Notes: generated from the letters alone by a model not told the origin. 64,000 nucleotides of DNA from JABCPE02 sp963516475 (GCA_963516475.1 CAUQBR010000001.1:186001-250000); one strand, 5' to 3'; numbered from the stretch's first letter, positions 34,668 through 43,248 are shown. Numbers and translations are program-made.

Positions 34668-35411
34668 TTATTTAACTGCTATAATTCTAAACATCGGTGC
34701 GTAAGCATTGATTTCCTGATGTTCCTTGTCATAGACCTCATCATTGATATTATAATCAAAAGCCATTTTAGAAAACCCTAAATCCAAAAGACAATTAACA
34801 TCCCAAGCAGGCCTTCTCTCCTTGGAAAGCGGAAGCGTTTTTGCGATATTTTCCATTCGTGCTTCCATTCCCTCTGGCAGGACTTCTTGGAGTTTCTTGT
34901 CTGGGTGTTCATCATGGTATTTATGTAGATTTTCATCAAAAAGATAAGAATACCAGTTGGAATCAAAATTTATCATTTTTCCTCCCTTTTTCAGTACTCT
35001 TTTCCATTCTTTGTAAGCATCTTTCGGGTGAGGAAGATTCCAAGTGACATTTCTAGTGACAATCACATCAAAAGTATTATCTTCAAAAGGAAGGTTCTGT
35101 GCATCCAGCAGCTGGAAATTCACCTTCGCTCCGAATTTCTGTGCATTCTGTGTTGCCTGTTCTATCATCCCTTTGCTGGAATCTACAGCAGACACTTCAA
35201 AATTCGGATTTCTTCCCAGCAACACCGCGAACATCCCTGGCCCTGTTCCGATGTCTAATATCTTCAAATTCTGGTTTTTATCAATATCTCCATAGAGAAT
35301 ATTTTCCCAGTTCTGGGCATTGTCTCCATAAAGTTCCTGCAATGTAGAGTCACTATATGTTCTGGAGCGCTCTGTCCAGTAATCTCTGATTATTTCACTT
35401 ATTTCGCTCAT
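34668..35411 (-). CDS. Class I SAM methyltransferase
   Basis: 247-aa soluble methyltransferase of the Methyltransf_11/25 type. Seen: motif I ILDIGTGPGMFAVLLG at about 50-65, an acidic end of strand two (VSAVDSS), motif II-like FDVIVTRNVTWNLPHP, then WKRVLKKGGKMINF. The substrate is unknown. It is the first gene of a two-gene unit with the ABC binding lipoprotein; as I recall, similar pairs occur beside metal-chelate uptake genes, so a chelate-modifying role is conceivable. A -7 box lies at 35450. Confidence 0.85.
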   Translation of the reverse strand: MSEISEIIRDYWTERSRTYSDSTLQELYGDNAQNWENILYGDIDKNQNLKILDIGTGPGMFAVLLGRNPNFEVSAVDSSKGMIEQATQNAQKFGAKVNFQLLDAQNLPFEDNTFDVIVTRNVTWNLPHPKDAYKEWKRVLKKGGKMINFDSNWYSYLFDENLHKYHDEHPDKKLQEVLPEGMEARMENIAKTLPLSKERRPAWDVNCLLDLGFSKMAFDYNINDEVYDKEHQEINAYAPMFRIIAVK

Positions 35412-35449
35412 TTTCTTCTATTTAGTGTTAAAAAAGTATATTTTGTTAG

Positions 35450-35457
35450 CAAAATTA
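35450..35457 (-). promoter_or_regulatory. Predicted -7 box for the methyltransferase/binding-protein pair
   Basis: TAATTTTG on the minus strand matches TAnnTTTG and lies 38 bp before the start at 35411. No riboswitch-like structure fits in this short leader. The rest of the 35412-35540 gap shows nothing further. Confidence 0.5.
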
Positions 35458-35536
35458 ACAATAAAAAACCATACGAAGATGATTTCAAGTGCTGATATTT
35501 ATCACAAAGTTTTTATAAAATATATGTTTATAAAAT

Positions 35537-35570
35537 AAAAATTCCTCTTAGCTTTTCGGCTAAGAGGAAT
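35537..35570 (-). terminator. Terminator after tsf
   Basis: ATTCCTCTTAGC pairs with GCTAAGAGGAAT around a 6-nt loop (35541-35570), followed on the minus strand by TTTTTATTTTAT. It is strong and in the right place 22 bp after the tsf stop. Confidence 0.88.
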
Positions 35571-35591
35571 GAGTAAAATTTATAATTTTGA

Positions 35592-36560
35592 TTAAAGAGA
35601 AACTCTTACAAATCTTACTACTTCAAGGTCTGGGCTTACAGATTTCACATATTGAGAAACCTTCATATCTCCATCTTTGATGTAGTTTTGGTCAAGTAAT
35701 GCTTTCTCTTGGTCTAGAGAAGTGTTATCGCTGATGAATCTCTGAACTTTACCAGGCAAGATTTTATCCCAGATTTGTTCTGGCTTACCTTCAGCTTTCA
35801 ATTCAGCTTTTGCATCTTCCTCTGCTTGTTTTAGAACTTGCTCTGTCAATTGTGCATAAGAAACATATTTAGGAACATTTTTCAATGGTTTTCCAAGTCT
35901 TACAAGCTCCTCGTTATCTTTCTCGATTGCTGCAATTCTTGCATCTGTTTCTGCTGCTATAAACTCAGGAGAAAAATCTTTGTAAGAAAGAACTTCTGGG
36001 CTCATAGATGCTACCTGCATACTGATGTTTCTCGCTGCTTCTGCTGCTCCGTCTACTTTAGCAGACAATGCTGTGATAGCTGCGATTTTGTTTCCTGCGT
36101 GGATATAAGCCCCTAGGAAAGGTCCTTCGATTCTTTCGAATGCACCGATTTCTATTTTCTCTCCGATAACTCCTGTTTGCTCGATAAGTTTTTCAGCAAC
36201 TGTAATTCCGTGGAAATCAGAAGCCAAGAACTCTTCTTTAGAAGCGTAGTTCATTGCTTGTTCTGCTAATTCGTAAGCTAATTCTACGAAAGCATCATTT
36301 TTAGCAACGAAGTCAGTTTCACAGTTTAGAGAGATGATAGCACCTAGTGTGTTATCCTCGTTTACTCTTGCGATTACAGCACCTTCAGTAGATTCTCTAT
36401 CTGCTCTATTTGCTGCGATTTTTTGTCCTTTTTTTCTAAGGATTTCGATAGCTTTTTCAAAATCCCCTTCAGCTTCTACCAAAGCCTTTTTGCAGTCCAT
36501 CATTCCTGCACCTGTTGTGTTTCTTAGTTTAGCTACATCTGCTGCTACTGGTGTATACAT
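35592..36560 (-). CDS. tsf: Elongation factor Ts
   Basis: Guanine-nucleotide exchange factor for EF-Tu. 322 aa from the ATG at 36560; an upstream in-frame start would add 17 residues that do not belong to the family and would extend past the -7 box. The UBA-like N-terminus AADVAKLRNTTGAGMMDCKKAL and the exchange motif NCETDFVAKNDAF are clear. It is longer than E. coli EF-Ts (283 aa). Unusually it stands alone: rpsB, its normal upstream partner, is absent; a divergent secreted-protein gene lies there instead, and tsf has its own promoter and terminator. Confidence 0.95.
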   Translation of the reverse strand: MYTPVAADVAKLRNTTGAGMMDCKKALVEAEGDFEKAIEILRKKGQKIAANRADRESTEGAVIARVNEDNTLGAIISLNCETDFVAKNDAFVELAYELAEQAMNYASKEEFLASDFHGITVAEKLIEQTGVIGEKIEIGAFERIEGPFLGAYIHAGNKIAAITALSAKVDGAAEAARNISMQVASMSPEVLSYKDFSPEFIAAETDARIAAIEKDNEELVRLGKPLKNVPKYVSYAQLTEQVLKQAEEDAKAELKAEGKPEQIWDKILPGKVQRFISDNTSLDQEKALLDQNYIKDGDMKVSQYVKSVSPDLEVVRFVRVSL

Positions 36561-36577
36561 AATTATAATATTTTTTA

Positions 36578-36585
36578 TATTTTTG
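36578..36585 (+). promoter_or_regulatory. Predicted -7 box for the secreted protein gene
   Basis: TATTTTTG matches TAnnTTTG, 38 bp before the ATG at 36624. It lies inside the tsf leader. Confidence 0.5.
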
Positions 36586-36600
36586 TAGATAATTAGTTGG

Positions 36601-36608
36601 CAAAGATA
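36601..36608 (-). promoter_or_regulatory. Predicted -7 box of tsf
   Basis: TATCTTTG on the minus strand matches TAnnTTTG, about 40 bp before the tsf ATG. It lies inside the leader of the divergent gene, so the two promoters interlock. Confidence 0.55.
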
Positions 36609-36623
36609 CAAATTTTTATAAAG

Positions 36624-37133
36624 ATGAAAAAAACGATTTTACTTCTTTTAGGATTTATGTCTGCTGGTATATTCGCTCAGTCCCAACATACCATAGAAAT
36701 GACAGAAAAATCCAATGACCCAAAGGTGGTTGCAAATTTCATTGTAAACTATCCTACCCACCCTAAAACTCCTGAATTCAAAAGGAAATTAGCCCGTTTA
36801 AGTGTCAGCAGTTCTTCCTCGCACACTTCGACTTCTCACCAATCCAACAGCCATAGAAGTCACCAAGAGACTGCTGAGGAAGCTACCAGAATACTTAATG
36901 GAAGCAGCAAAGGGAACAGTGCATATGTAACTGTCAAAAATCTATCAAAATGCCCAATTGTAGTAAATTTTACAGGGAAAAATAATTATCATATCAATGT
37001 CGCTGCAAACTCTACGGGAAGAATGTCTTTAAACAAAGGTTCATACACTATTTCTTCCGTGGTATGTGGAGGAAATTACCAACAATCAAGAACCATCAAT
37101 GCTGATTATCAACTAACATTAGGCGTGAAATAA
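36624..37133 (+). CDS. Secreted protein, DUF6759-like
   Basis: 169 aa from the ATG at 36624, which starts a good signal peptide (MKKTILLLLGFMSAGIFAQ). Upstream in-frame codons add a non-signal leader and are rejected. The mature protein has a Ser/His-rich linker (about 64-85, SSSSSHTSTSHQSNSHRSH) and a C-terminal beta domain with two Cys (KCPIVVNFTG and SSVVCGGNY). The C-terminal pattern resembles Chryseobacterium-type DUF6759 proteins; this is a recollection, not a search result. Function unknown. Confidence 0.7.
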   Translation: MKKTILLLLGFMSAGIFAQSQHTIEMTEKSNDPKVVANFIVNYPTHPKTPEFKRKLARLSVSSSSSHTSTSHQSNSHRSHQETAEEATRILNGSSKGNSAYVTVKNLSKCPIVVNFTGKNNYHINVAANSTGRMSLNKGSYTISSVVCGGNYQQSRTINADYQLTLGVK

Positions 37134-37137
37134 AAAT

Positions 37138-37166
37138 AAAAAGCTGGAAAATTTTCCAGCTTTTTT
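37138..37166. terminator. Bidirectional terminator
   Basis: Perfect palindrome AAAAGCTGGAAAA/TTTTCCAGCTTTT with A and T runs outside, between the secreted-protein gene and the convergent accA. Confidence 0.88.
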
Positions 37167-37172
37167 ATTTCA

Positions 37173-38129
37173 TTATCCTTTGTATTGTCCCATTGCTACA
37201 AATTTTTCTTGTCTTTGTGTAGCAAGTTCATCTTCAGTAAAGCCTTTATATGCTTTTATATTCTTTAAAATAGTATCTTTCACACTAGCAAACGCTTCAG
37301 CTGGTTCATAGTGAGCTCCGCCAAGAGGCTCTGCGATAATACCGTCTATCAACTTTTCTTTCAGCATATCTTGAGCTGTAAGTTTCAGTGTATCAGCAGC
37401 AGTTTCTTTATATTCCCAGCTTCTCCAAAGAATAGAAGAACATGACTCTGGCGAAATTACTGAATACCAAGTGTTTTCCATCATATAAACCTTGTTCCCT
37501 ACACCTATTCCTAAAGCTCCTCCACTAGCTCCCTCACCGATAACGATAGCGATTACAGGAACTTTCAGAAGACTCATTTCAAAAATATTTCTCGCAATAG
37601 CCTCGCCTTGCCCTCTTTCCTCAGCCTCAAGACCAGGATAAGCACCAGGAGTGTCTATCAATGTCACAATAGGCATATTAAATTTTTCTGCCAACTTCAT
37701 CAGCCTCAATGCTTTACGATACCCATCAGGATTAGACATTCCGAATCTTCTGTATTGTCTTTCCTTCGTAGTTCTTCCCTTTTGTGTTCCGATAACCATC
37801 ACGCTTTGACCATTTATCTTTATCATCGCTCCTATCATCGCTGGGTCATCCGCAAAACATCTATCGCCATGAAGCTCGACAACACTGCCCTCATCCGCTA
37901 TTCCGTGGATATAGTCCAATGTATAGGGTCTGTCTGGGTGGCGGGAAAGCTGTACTCTCTGCCATGGCGTAAGGTTGCCATAGATTTTCTTTTTAGTCTT
38001 GATGATTTTTTCTTCTATCTGTTCGCAAGTTGCTGAAACATCCACGCCGCTTTCTTCGCCTACGATGGCGCATTTCTCATATTGTTCCATCAACTCTTTT
38101 ATCGGTTGTTCAAAATCCAAGTATTCCAT
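37173..38129 (-). CDS. accA: AccA, acetyl-CoA carboxylase carboxyltransferase alpha
   Basis: Alpha subunit of the carboxyltransferase that makes malonyl-CoA for fatty-acid synthesis. 318 aa from the ATG at 38129, the same length as E. coli AccA; a longer frame adds 11 residues before the conserved MEYLDFEQPI and is rejected. Seen: WQRVQLSRHPDRPYTLDYI, IGTQKGRTTKERQYRRFGM, and the oxyanion-hole region GEGASGGALGIGVGNKVYM. It works with AccD and biotin carboxylase encoded elsewhere. It follows gltX by 66 bp. Confidence 0.95.
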   Translation of the reverse strand: MEYLDFEQPIKELMEQYEKCAIVGEESGVDVSATCEQIEEKIIKTKKKIYGNLTPWQRVQLSRHPDRPYTLDYIHGIADEGSVVELHGDRCFADDPAMIGAMIKINGQSVMVIGTQKGRTTKERQYRRFGMSNPDGYRKALRLMKLAEKFNMPIVTLIDTPGAYPGLEAEERGQGEAIARNIFEMSLLKVPVIAIVIGEGASGGALGIGVGNKVYMMENTWYSVISPESCSSILWRSWEYKETAADTLKLTAQDMLKEKLIDGIIAEPLGGAHYEPAEAFASVKDTILKNIKAYKGFTEDELATQRQEKFVAMGQYKG

Positions 38130-38195
38130 ATTTCTAATTTTGAATAATATTTCAGTTTTCAAAAATACTAATAAATTTAAAAATCAAATATGAAT

Positions 38196-39710
38196 TTATT
38201 TTTTTTGAGTTTCTATCAATTTCTCGATTCGTTCTATAGTTTTTTCTTTCCCTATAATATCCATGATATCAGGAACATCTGGTCCTTTCAGTTCTCCCAC
38301 CAAAGCCAAACGCAGCGGCATCATCACTTTACCCATTCCTAATTCTTTTTCGGCAGCGAAATCATGAATGAGATTTTTGAGAACATCTGATTGGAAATCT
38401 ACATTTTCTAATTTCTGAGCAAACTCTGCAAGAAGCTCTCCTGTGGTGTCTGCCCATGCTTTTTTGATGGATTTTTCATCATAATCTACTGGTGCAGAGA
38501 AGAAAAACTGCCCTTGTTCATAGATATCTTTCACGAAAACTGCTCTTTCTTTCATCAGCCCGATAATCGTAATCAGCTTATCATCGCTGACTCCAGAGTT
38601 TTTCACCGCTTCTATTTCTTTAAGTAAAACTAGCAGCTCATCATCTGTTTTCATTTTAAGATATTGGCTGTTAAACCATTCTGCTTTTTCTTTGCTAAAT
38701 CTTGCTCCAGATTTATGAACTTTGTGCAGATTAAACTCTTGAATCATCTCTTCTAATGACAAGATTTCTTTATCATCAGACGGTGACCAGCCCAAAAGCG
38801 CCAAGAAATTCACAAATGCTTCTGGGAAATAACCTTCCTCACGATATCCTTTGGATACGGCGCCTGTTTCTTTATCAGTAAAATTCAATGGAAACACAGG
38901 AAACCCGAATTTATCGCCGTCTCTTTTGCTGAGTTTTCCTTTTCCTTCTGGTTTTAGTATTAGTGGCAAATGCGCAAATTCTGGTGTTTTCCAGCCCATT
39001 GCTTCGTATAACAATACATGCAGAGCCATTGATGGGAGCCATTCCTCTCCACGGATTACATTGGTAATCTGCATCTCGTGGTCGTCGATGATATTTGCAA
39101 AATGATAAGTCGGCATTCCATCTTGTTTCACCAAAACCTTATCATCCAGAGTATCCGTATTTACGCTGAAATTCCCACGGATAATATCACTCAGCTCCAT
39201 CACTCGGTTTTCTGGCATTTTAAACCGAACCACGAAAGGAACTTTTTCTGCTAAAAGCTTTTCCACCTCATCTTTCGGAAGTGCAAGGCTGTTTCTCAGG
39301 CTATTTCTAGTAACATTATTATAAGAAAAAACTTCTCCTTTGGCTTCGTATTCCAGCCTGATTTTATCAAGCTCTTCTGGAGTATCAAACGCTAAATAAG
39401 CATAATCCGTTTTTAGAATCTGCTCAGTATATTTATCATAGATTTCTCTCCTTTCAGACTGTCTGTATGGCGCATAAGGCCCTCCTTTTCTAGGGCTTTC
39501 CACAGGCTGTATTCCCAGCCAATCCAGCGCCTCCATGATGTAGTCTTCTGCTCCCTCTACATAGCGGGCAGTATCTGTATCTTCTATTCTTAAAATAAAA
39601 TCTCCTCCTTGACTTTTAGCAAAAAGGTAATTGTATAATGCTGTTCTCACTCCACCAAGATGCAGAGGGCCTGTAGGACTTGGGGCAAAACGAACGCGAA
39701 TTTTACTCAT
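38196..39710 (-). CDS. gltX: GltX, glutamyl-tRNA synthetase
   Basis: Class I aminoacyl-tRNA synthetase charging tRNA-Glu. 504 aa. The HIGH-like signature PSPTGPLHLGG is at 10-20, and the KMSKS-like loop reads KLSKRDG at 259-265; RIEDTD at 41-46 is the family signature after the first motif. The length suits the bacterial enzyme with a C-terminal helical anticodon-binding domain. It may share a transcript with accA downstream. Confidence 0.96.
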   Translation of the reverse strand: MSKIRVRFAPSPTGPLHLGGVRTALYNYLFAKSQGGDFILRIEDTDTARYVEGAEDYIMEALDWLGIQPVESPRKGGPYAPYRQSERREIYDKYTEQILKTDYAYLAFDTPEELDKIRLEYEAKGEVFSYNNVTRNSLRNSLALPKDEVEKLLAEKVPFVVRFKMPENRVMELSDIIRGNFSVNTDTLDDKVLVKQDGMPTYHFANIIDDHEMQITNVIRGEEWLPSMALHVLLYEAMGWKTPEFAHLPLILKPEGKGKLSKRDGDKFGFPVFPLNFTDKETGAVSKGYREEGYFPEAFVNFLALLGWSPSDDKEILSLEEMIQEFNLHKVHKSGARFSKEKAEWFNSQYLKMKTDDELLVLLKEIEAVKNSGVSDDKLITIIGLMKERAVFVKDIYEQGQFFFSAPVDYDEKSIKKAWADTTGELLAEFAQKLENVDFQSDVLKNLIHDFAAEKELGMGKVMMPLRLALVGELKGPDVPDIMDIIGKEKTIERIEKLIETQKK

Positions 39711-39749
39711 CTTTTAAAACTTTGGGCGCAAAGATAAGAATTTACCCAT

Positions 39750-39782
39750 AAAAAATAGCCACTTCTAAAAAGAAGTGGCTAT
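39750..39782 (-). terminator. Terminator after the 88-aa secreted protein gene
   Basis: ATAGCCACTTCT pairs with AGAAGTGGCTAT (39755-39766 with 39771-39782) around a 4-nt loop, with TTTTTT following on the minus strand. Confidence 0.88.
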
Positions 39783-39801
39783 CTATGATAAACAATAAAA
39801 T

Positions 39802-40068
39802 CTATTTCTGTGGATTAACAGGATGTTCCTCTTTTCTTTCCGCTGGCTCCTCCTGCTTTGGTTGTTCTTTATCCACTGAAGGATGACTTCTGCTTTCCTG
39901 AGCAACAGGAACAGCATGTTCTGCTTCATTAGGCTGAGCTGATTTCTTAGGTGATTGTTTGGCCGTTTTCTTAGAAGGCTCAACTTTCTTTTTTGATGGA
40001 GTAGACTGTGCGTTTACTGCGAATGTTCCTAATGCAAGGAATAAACTTGCAAAAACTAACTTTTTCAT
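39802..40068 (-). CDS. Short secreted Lys/Pro-rich protein
   Basis: 88 aa: signal peptide (MKKLVFASLFLALGTFAVNA, cleaved before QS), then a low-complexity tail of K, P, E, S and Q with no hydrophobic segment and no cysteine. It looks intrinsically disordered, like small periplasmic or envelope proteins in Flavobacteriia; function unknown. It has its own terminator. The 155-bp upstream gap contains a 12-bp inverted repeat (40081/40175) and no standard promoter that I could place. Confidence 0.65.
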   Translation of the reverse strand: MKKLVFASLFLALGTFAVNAQSTPSKKKVEPSKKTAKQSPKKSAQPNEAEHAVPVAQESRSHPSVDKEQPKQEEPAERKEEHPVNPQK

Positions 40069-40080
40069 AATTCTTAAAAA

Positions 40081-40186
40081 TTTAATTGGTTACTAATATC
40101 AAAAACGATATTTTAATAATGATATTGCATTAAATTTACATTTTAACTAAATTTTCATACAATTTAACATTATTTAACCAATTAAA
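40081..40186. repeat. 12-bp perfect inverted repeat, wide spacing
   Basis: TTTAATTGGTTA (40081-40092) and its exact complement TAACCAATTAAA (40175-40186) enclose 82 nt of AT-rich DNA between ftsE and the 88-aa gene. A long-stem RNA or paired operators are possible; AT-richness makes chance a real alternative. Nothing else is seen in this gap. Confidence 0.35.
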
Positions 40187-40223
40187 ACCTGATTTTTATT
40201 GAAAAAATTGAATTTAGAGTTTT

Positions 40224-40937
40224 TTATTCAAAAAGTATACTTGTATCTTGTAAAACTGATACTGTTCCATCTTCACAACGAATAGCCTGCTCTGGGAAAT
40301 TCTGTATCAAATGATAATCGTGAGTAGCCATCAGCACGGCACAATTTCTCTCCTCTGACACTTGTCTTAGCAAAGTCATAATATCATTAGAAGTCTCTGG
40401 GTCTAGGTTTCCCGTAGGCTCGTCCGCCAAGATAAGCTCAGGATGATTCAGCAAAGCTCTTGCTATAGCTACACGCTGCTGCTCTCCACCAGACAATTCG
40501 TGAGGCATTTTGTGTTTTTTGGTTTTCATTCCTACACTGCTGAGGACATCATCTATTCTCTCTTCCATCAGGCTTCTATCCTTCCAGCCTGTGGCTTCTA
40601 AAACGAAAAGAAGATTTTTCTCTACCGTTCTATCCATAAGCAGCTGGAAATCCTGAAAAATAATTCCCAGTTTTCTTCTCAAATCAGGGATACGAGATAC
40701 TTTTAGTTTCGTCAAATCAAAACCAACCACCTCTCCTTCTCCCTCACGGAGTGGAAGATGCCCATAAAGAACCTTGAGAAGGCTACTTTTTCCAGAACCT
40801 GTTTTCCCAATGAGATAATTAAACTTACCTTTCTTTATGGTCAGATTAACATTAGAAAGAACCGTAAAATTCTTCTGAACTATTTTTACATCTCTCAGAG
40901 AGATGACATTGTCTCCGTATGTGCTTTTTTGTGACAT
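40224..40937 (-). CDS. ftsE: FtsE-like ABC ATPase
   Basis: 237-aa cytoplasmic ABC ATPase. Walker A GKTGSGKSS at 44-52, signature LSGGEQQRVAIARAL, Walker B LILADEPTGNLDP and the H-loop ATHDYH are complete. The sequence type (VLYGHLPLREGEGEV, LRRKLGIIFQDFQLL) is that of FtsE, which with FtsX controls peptidoglycan hydrolases at the septum. No ftsX is adjacent; as I recall Bacteroidota often keep them apart, so the call is by sequence style rather than context. It follows mtaB, from which a terminator separates it. Confidence 0.85.
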   Translation of the reverse strand: MSQKSTYGDNVISLRDVKIVQKNFTVLSNVNLTIKKGKFNYLIGKTGSGKSSLLKVLYGHLPLREGEGEVVGFDLTKLKVSRIPDLRRKLGIIFQDFQLLMDRTVEKNLLFVLEATGWKDRSLMEERIDDVLSSVGMKTKKHKMPHELSGGEQQRVAIARALLNHPELILADEPTGNLDPETSNDIMTLLRQVSEERNCAVLMATHDYHLIQNFPEQAIRCEDGTVSVLQDTSILFE

Positions 40938-40965
40938 AATATTTTAAGAAAATTCAATCCACTAA

Positions 40966-41002
40966 AATAAAAAAACTTCCTCCATTGTAATGACAATAGA
41001 GG
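40966..41002 (-). terminator. Terminator after mtaB
   Basis: A 10-bp stem (40979-40988 with 40993-41002, one G-U pair), a 4-nt loop and TTTTTTT on the minus strand, directly after the mtaB stop. Confidence 0.8.
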
Positions 41003-42352
41003 TTAAACTTTTGTTAAAAATTCCTCAAAAGAACTAGAAACCACTACATTTCCTTCCTTTGAAATTTTTTCTAATTTCACTCTTTCCACTTTATTCACGG
41101 ACTTTTCATCATATGGTTTTTGAACTCTAACATAGTTATCTGTAAAGCCAAACATCATTCCGTTTTTCTCTTCATGCTCCCAAAGAACAGGCAAAACTTT
41201 TCCTAATTGTGTCTGGTAGAAAGCCATTTTTTTCTTCTCAGAAAGGATTCTGAGCATTTTATTTCTTCTCTTTCTCTCCGAAATAGGAACTACGCCCTCC
41301 ATGCTAACCGCCTCCGTATTGTCCCTTTCAGAATATGTAAATACATGCAGATAGCTGATTGGCAACTCCGCTAAAAAGTTATAAGTTTCCAAGAACTTCT
41401 CCTCGGTCTCACCTGGGAAACCTACGATTACATCCACACCGATAGCTGCATCAGGCAGGATTTCCCTTATCTTATTCACTCTGCTTGTATAGAGAGCCGT
41501 GAGATAACGGCGTTTCATTTTTTTCAAAATCTCATCTGAGCCCGACTGCAACGGAATATGAAAATGCGGCACAAAACTCTTGCTCTTCGCTACAAGTTCT
41601 ATGGTTTCATCTTTCAGTAAATTAGGCTCTATGGAAGAAATTCGGATTCGTTCGATGCCATCCACTTCATTCAGCGCTGTCACTAAATCCAAAAATGTAT
41701 GTTCATGTTTTTTATTCCCAAATTCGCCCTTTCCGTAATCACCAATATTAACTCCTGTGAGGACAATTTCCTTAATATCCTGCTGGGCAATCTGCTGGGC
41801 ATTTTTAACAATATTTTCTATCGTATCAGAGCGCGAAATCCCTCTTGCCATCGGGATTGTACAATAAGTACATTTGTAATCACACCCATCCTGAACTTTC
41901 AGAAAGGCACGAGTTCTATCCCCGATAGAATAAGAACCTATAAAGAAATCCGCATCTTCTATTTCACAAGAGTGAACCTGCGCAGAGCTTTCGGACTTCC
42001 TCAAATCATCAAGGAAATTAAGCAAATTAAATTTCTCCTTCGCTCCTAAAACTAAATCTACACCTTCTATTGCAGAAATCTCCTCTGGTTTCAGCTGCGC
42101 ATAGCATCCCAAAACCACCACCAGCCCATCTGGATTGGCTTTGACTGCTCTTTTCACATGAAACTTACACTCTTTATCGGCATTATCTGTTACTGAGCAT
42201 GTGTTAATCACATAGACTTGCGCAGGGTCATCGAACTCCACTTTCTCATATCCTGCACCTATAAGCTGACGCGCAATAGTAGATGTTTCTGCAAAATTAA
42301 GCTTACACCCCAGTGTATGAAATGCTACTGTTTTCGGACTTGTATTTGTCAT
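41003..42352 (-). CDS. mtaB: MtaB, tRNA-t6A37 methylthiotransferase
   Basis: Radical-SAM enzyme converting t6A to ms2t6A at position 37 of tRNAs. 449 aa with the three-domain layout: N-terminal MTTase domain carrying Cys16 (TLGCKLN), Cys52 and Cys83 that bind the auxiliary cluster; the radical-SAM triad Cys157-x3-Cys161-x2-Cys164 (GCDYKCTYC); and a C-terminal TRAM domain. FHTLGCKLN at 11-19 places it in the MtaB/YqeV branch rather than MiaB (which reads T-x-GCQMN) or RimO. Confidence 0.92.
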   Translation of the reverse strand: MTNTSPKTVAFHTLGCKLNFAETSTIARQLIGAGYEKVEFDDPAQVYVINTCSVTDNADKECKFHVKRAVKANPDGLVVVLGCYAQLKPEEISAIEGVDLVLGAKEKFNLLNFLDDLRKSESSAQVHSCEIEDADFFIGSYSIGDRTRAFLKVQDGCDYKCTYCTIPMARGISRSDTIENIVKNAQQIAQQDIKEIVLTGVNIGDYGKGEFGNKKHEHTFLDLVTALNEVDGIERIRISSIEPNLLKDETIELVAKSKSFVPHFHIPLQSGSDEILKKMKRRYLTALYTSRVNKIREILPDAAIGVDVIVGFPGETEEKFLETYNFLAELPISYLHVFTYSERDNTEAVSMEGVVPISERKRRNKMLRILSEKKKMAFYQTQLGKVLPVLWEHEEKNGMMFGFTDNYVRVQKPYDEKSVNKVERVKLEKISKEGNVVVSSSFEEFLTKV

Positions 42353-42383
42353 AAATAATCTGAAAACCGCAAAGGTATGAAAT

Positions 42384-43124
42384 TTATCTAATATTGTAGG
42401 AGAGCTTCATGGTGATATTGGCTGTCTTCTTTTTAGAAGAAGTATTGAACGAACCTCCCCAAGAATAGTCCTCCGAAGAATTCTGTGCAATAATCTGAAA
42501 AACTCCCATTTCAGATTTTTTCAAATCACCAAGTTTTGCTCCTGCGTTTTCTGCAATTTTTTCGGCACGAAGTTTCGCATCTTTGGTGGCTTCAGCTATC
42601 ATTTTTAGTTTCAGTTCGGCTAATTTAGTGTAGTAATATTCTGGCTGCTCAGAGTACAGCTCCACACCAGAATTAATAAGCTCGGTAACTTGACGAGAGA
42701 TATTTTCTATTTTTTCCACTTCTTTGCTCTCCACCTGCACATTCTGTTTCAGAGTATATCCTGTAAATACTTCTGAACGGACATTCTGATACTCATCATA
42801 AGTTCTATCAAAATCCTTAGAAATTCCTACCGAAGAAAACACGATTTCTTTTTCTTTCACACCTTTAGACAATAGATAATTTTTAAGAGCCTCTCTGTCT
42901 TTTTCCAGCGAAGCATAGGCGCTTTTCAAATCTGCACTTTTCTTTGTAAAAGAACTATTCCATACAATAAGGTCAGACTCAAAGTCCTTGCTCCCAAGCC
43001 CTGTAACATTGATAGTGTCATTATTAGAATTTCTATTTTTAAAAGCATTTGCCGCCAAAAAAGTAGAAAAAACTATTGCTGCTGAAACGACAATCAGCCC
43101 GATGTGATTTTTTATTTTATCCAT
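42384..43124 (-). CDS. SIMPL-domain protein, secreted
   Basis: 246 aa from the ATG at 43124; an upstream in-frame extension is rejected because it precedes the signal/anchor (about 8-26, IGLIVVSAAIVFSTFLAA). The rest is a SIMPL (DUF541) domain: INVTGLGSKDFESDLIVWN, then the coiled LEKDREALKNYLLSKGV and EATKDAKLRAEKIAENAGAKLGDL. SIMPL proteins are periplasmic or outer-membrane associated with unclear roles (the eukaryotic namesake is a signalling factor). It lies 31 bp upstream of mtaB, perhaps co-transcribed. Confidence 0.88.
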   Translation of the reverse strand: MDKIKNHIGLIVVSAAIVFSTFLAANAFKNRNSNNDTINVTGLGSKDFESDLIVWNSSFTKKSADLKSAYASLEKDREALKNYLLSKGVKEKEIVFSSVGISKDFDRTYDEYQNVRSEVFTGYTLKQNVQVESKEVEKIENISRQVTELINSGVELYSEQPEYYYTKLAELKLKMIAEATKDAKLRAEKIAENAGAKLGDLKKSEMGVFQIIAQNSSEDYSWGGSFNTSSKKKTANITMKLSYNIR

Positions 43125-43208
43125 AATTATAAAGTCTATTTTTTTACATTTTATAAAGTTACAAATATTTTTTTGATACAAAATATTTTTCTATCTAAAA
43201 AATATGTA

Positions 43209-43216
43209 TATCTTTG
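43209..43216 (+). promoter_or_regulatory. Predicted -7 box of the outer-membrane barrel gene
   Basis: TATCTTTG matches TAnnTTTG, 32 bp before the ATG at 43249. Confidence 0.55.
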
Positions 43217-43248
43217 TCTCTGTTTTAAAAATTTAAATTTTATTTTTT

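Noticed and set aside
35412..35540. Riboswitch before the methyltransferase/binding-protein pair
   Set aside because: The leader from the -7 box to the start is about 40 nt, too short for a cobalamin or similar riboswitch.
36561..36611. N-terminal extension of tsf by 17 residues
   Set aside because: The extension is not EF-Ts-like and reaches past the predicted -7 box; MYTPVAADV is the natural start.
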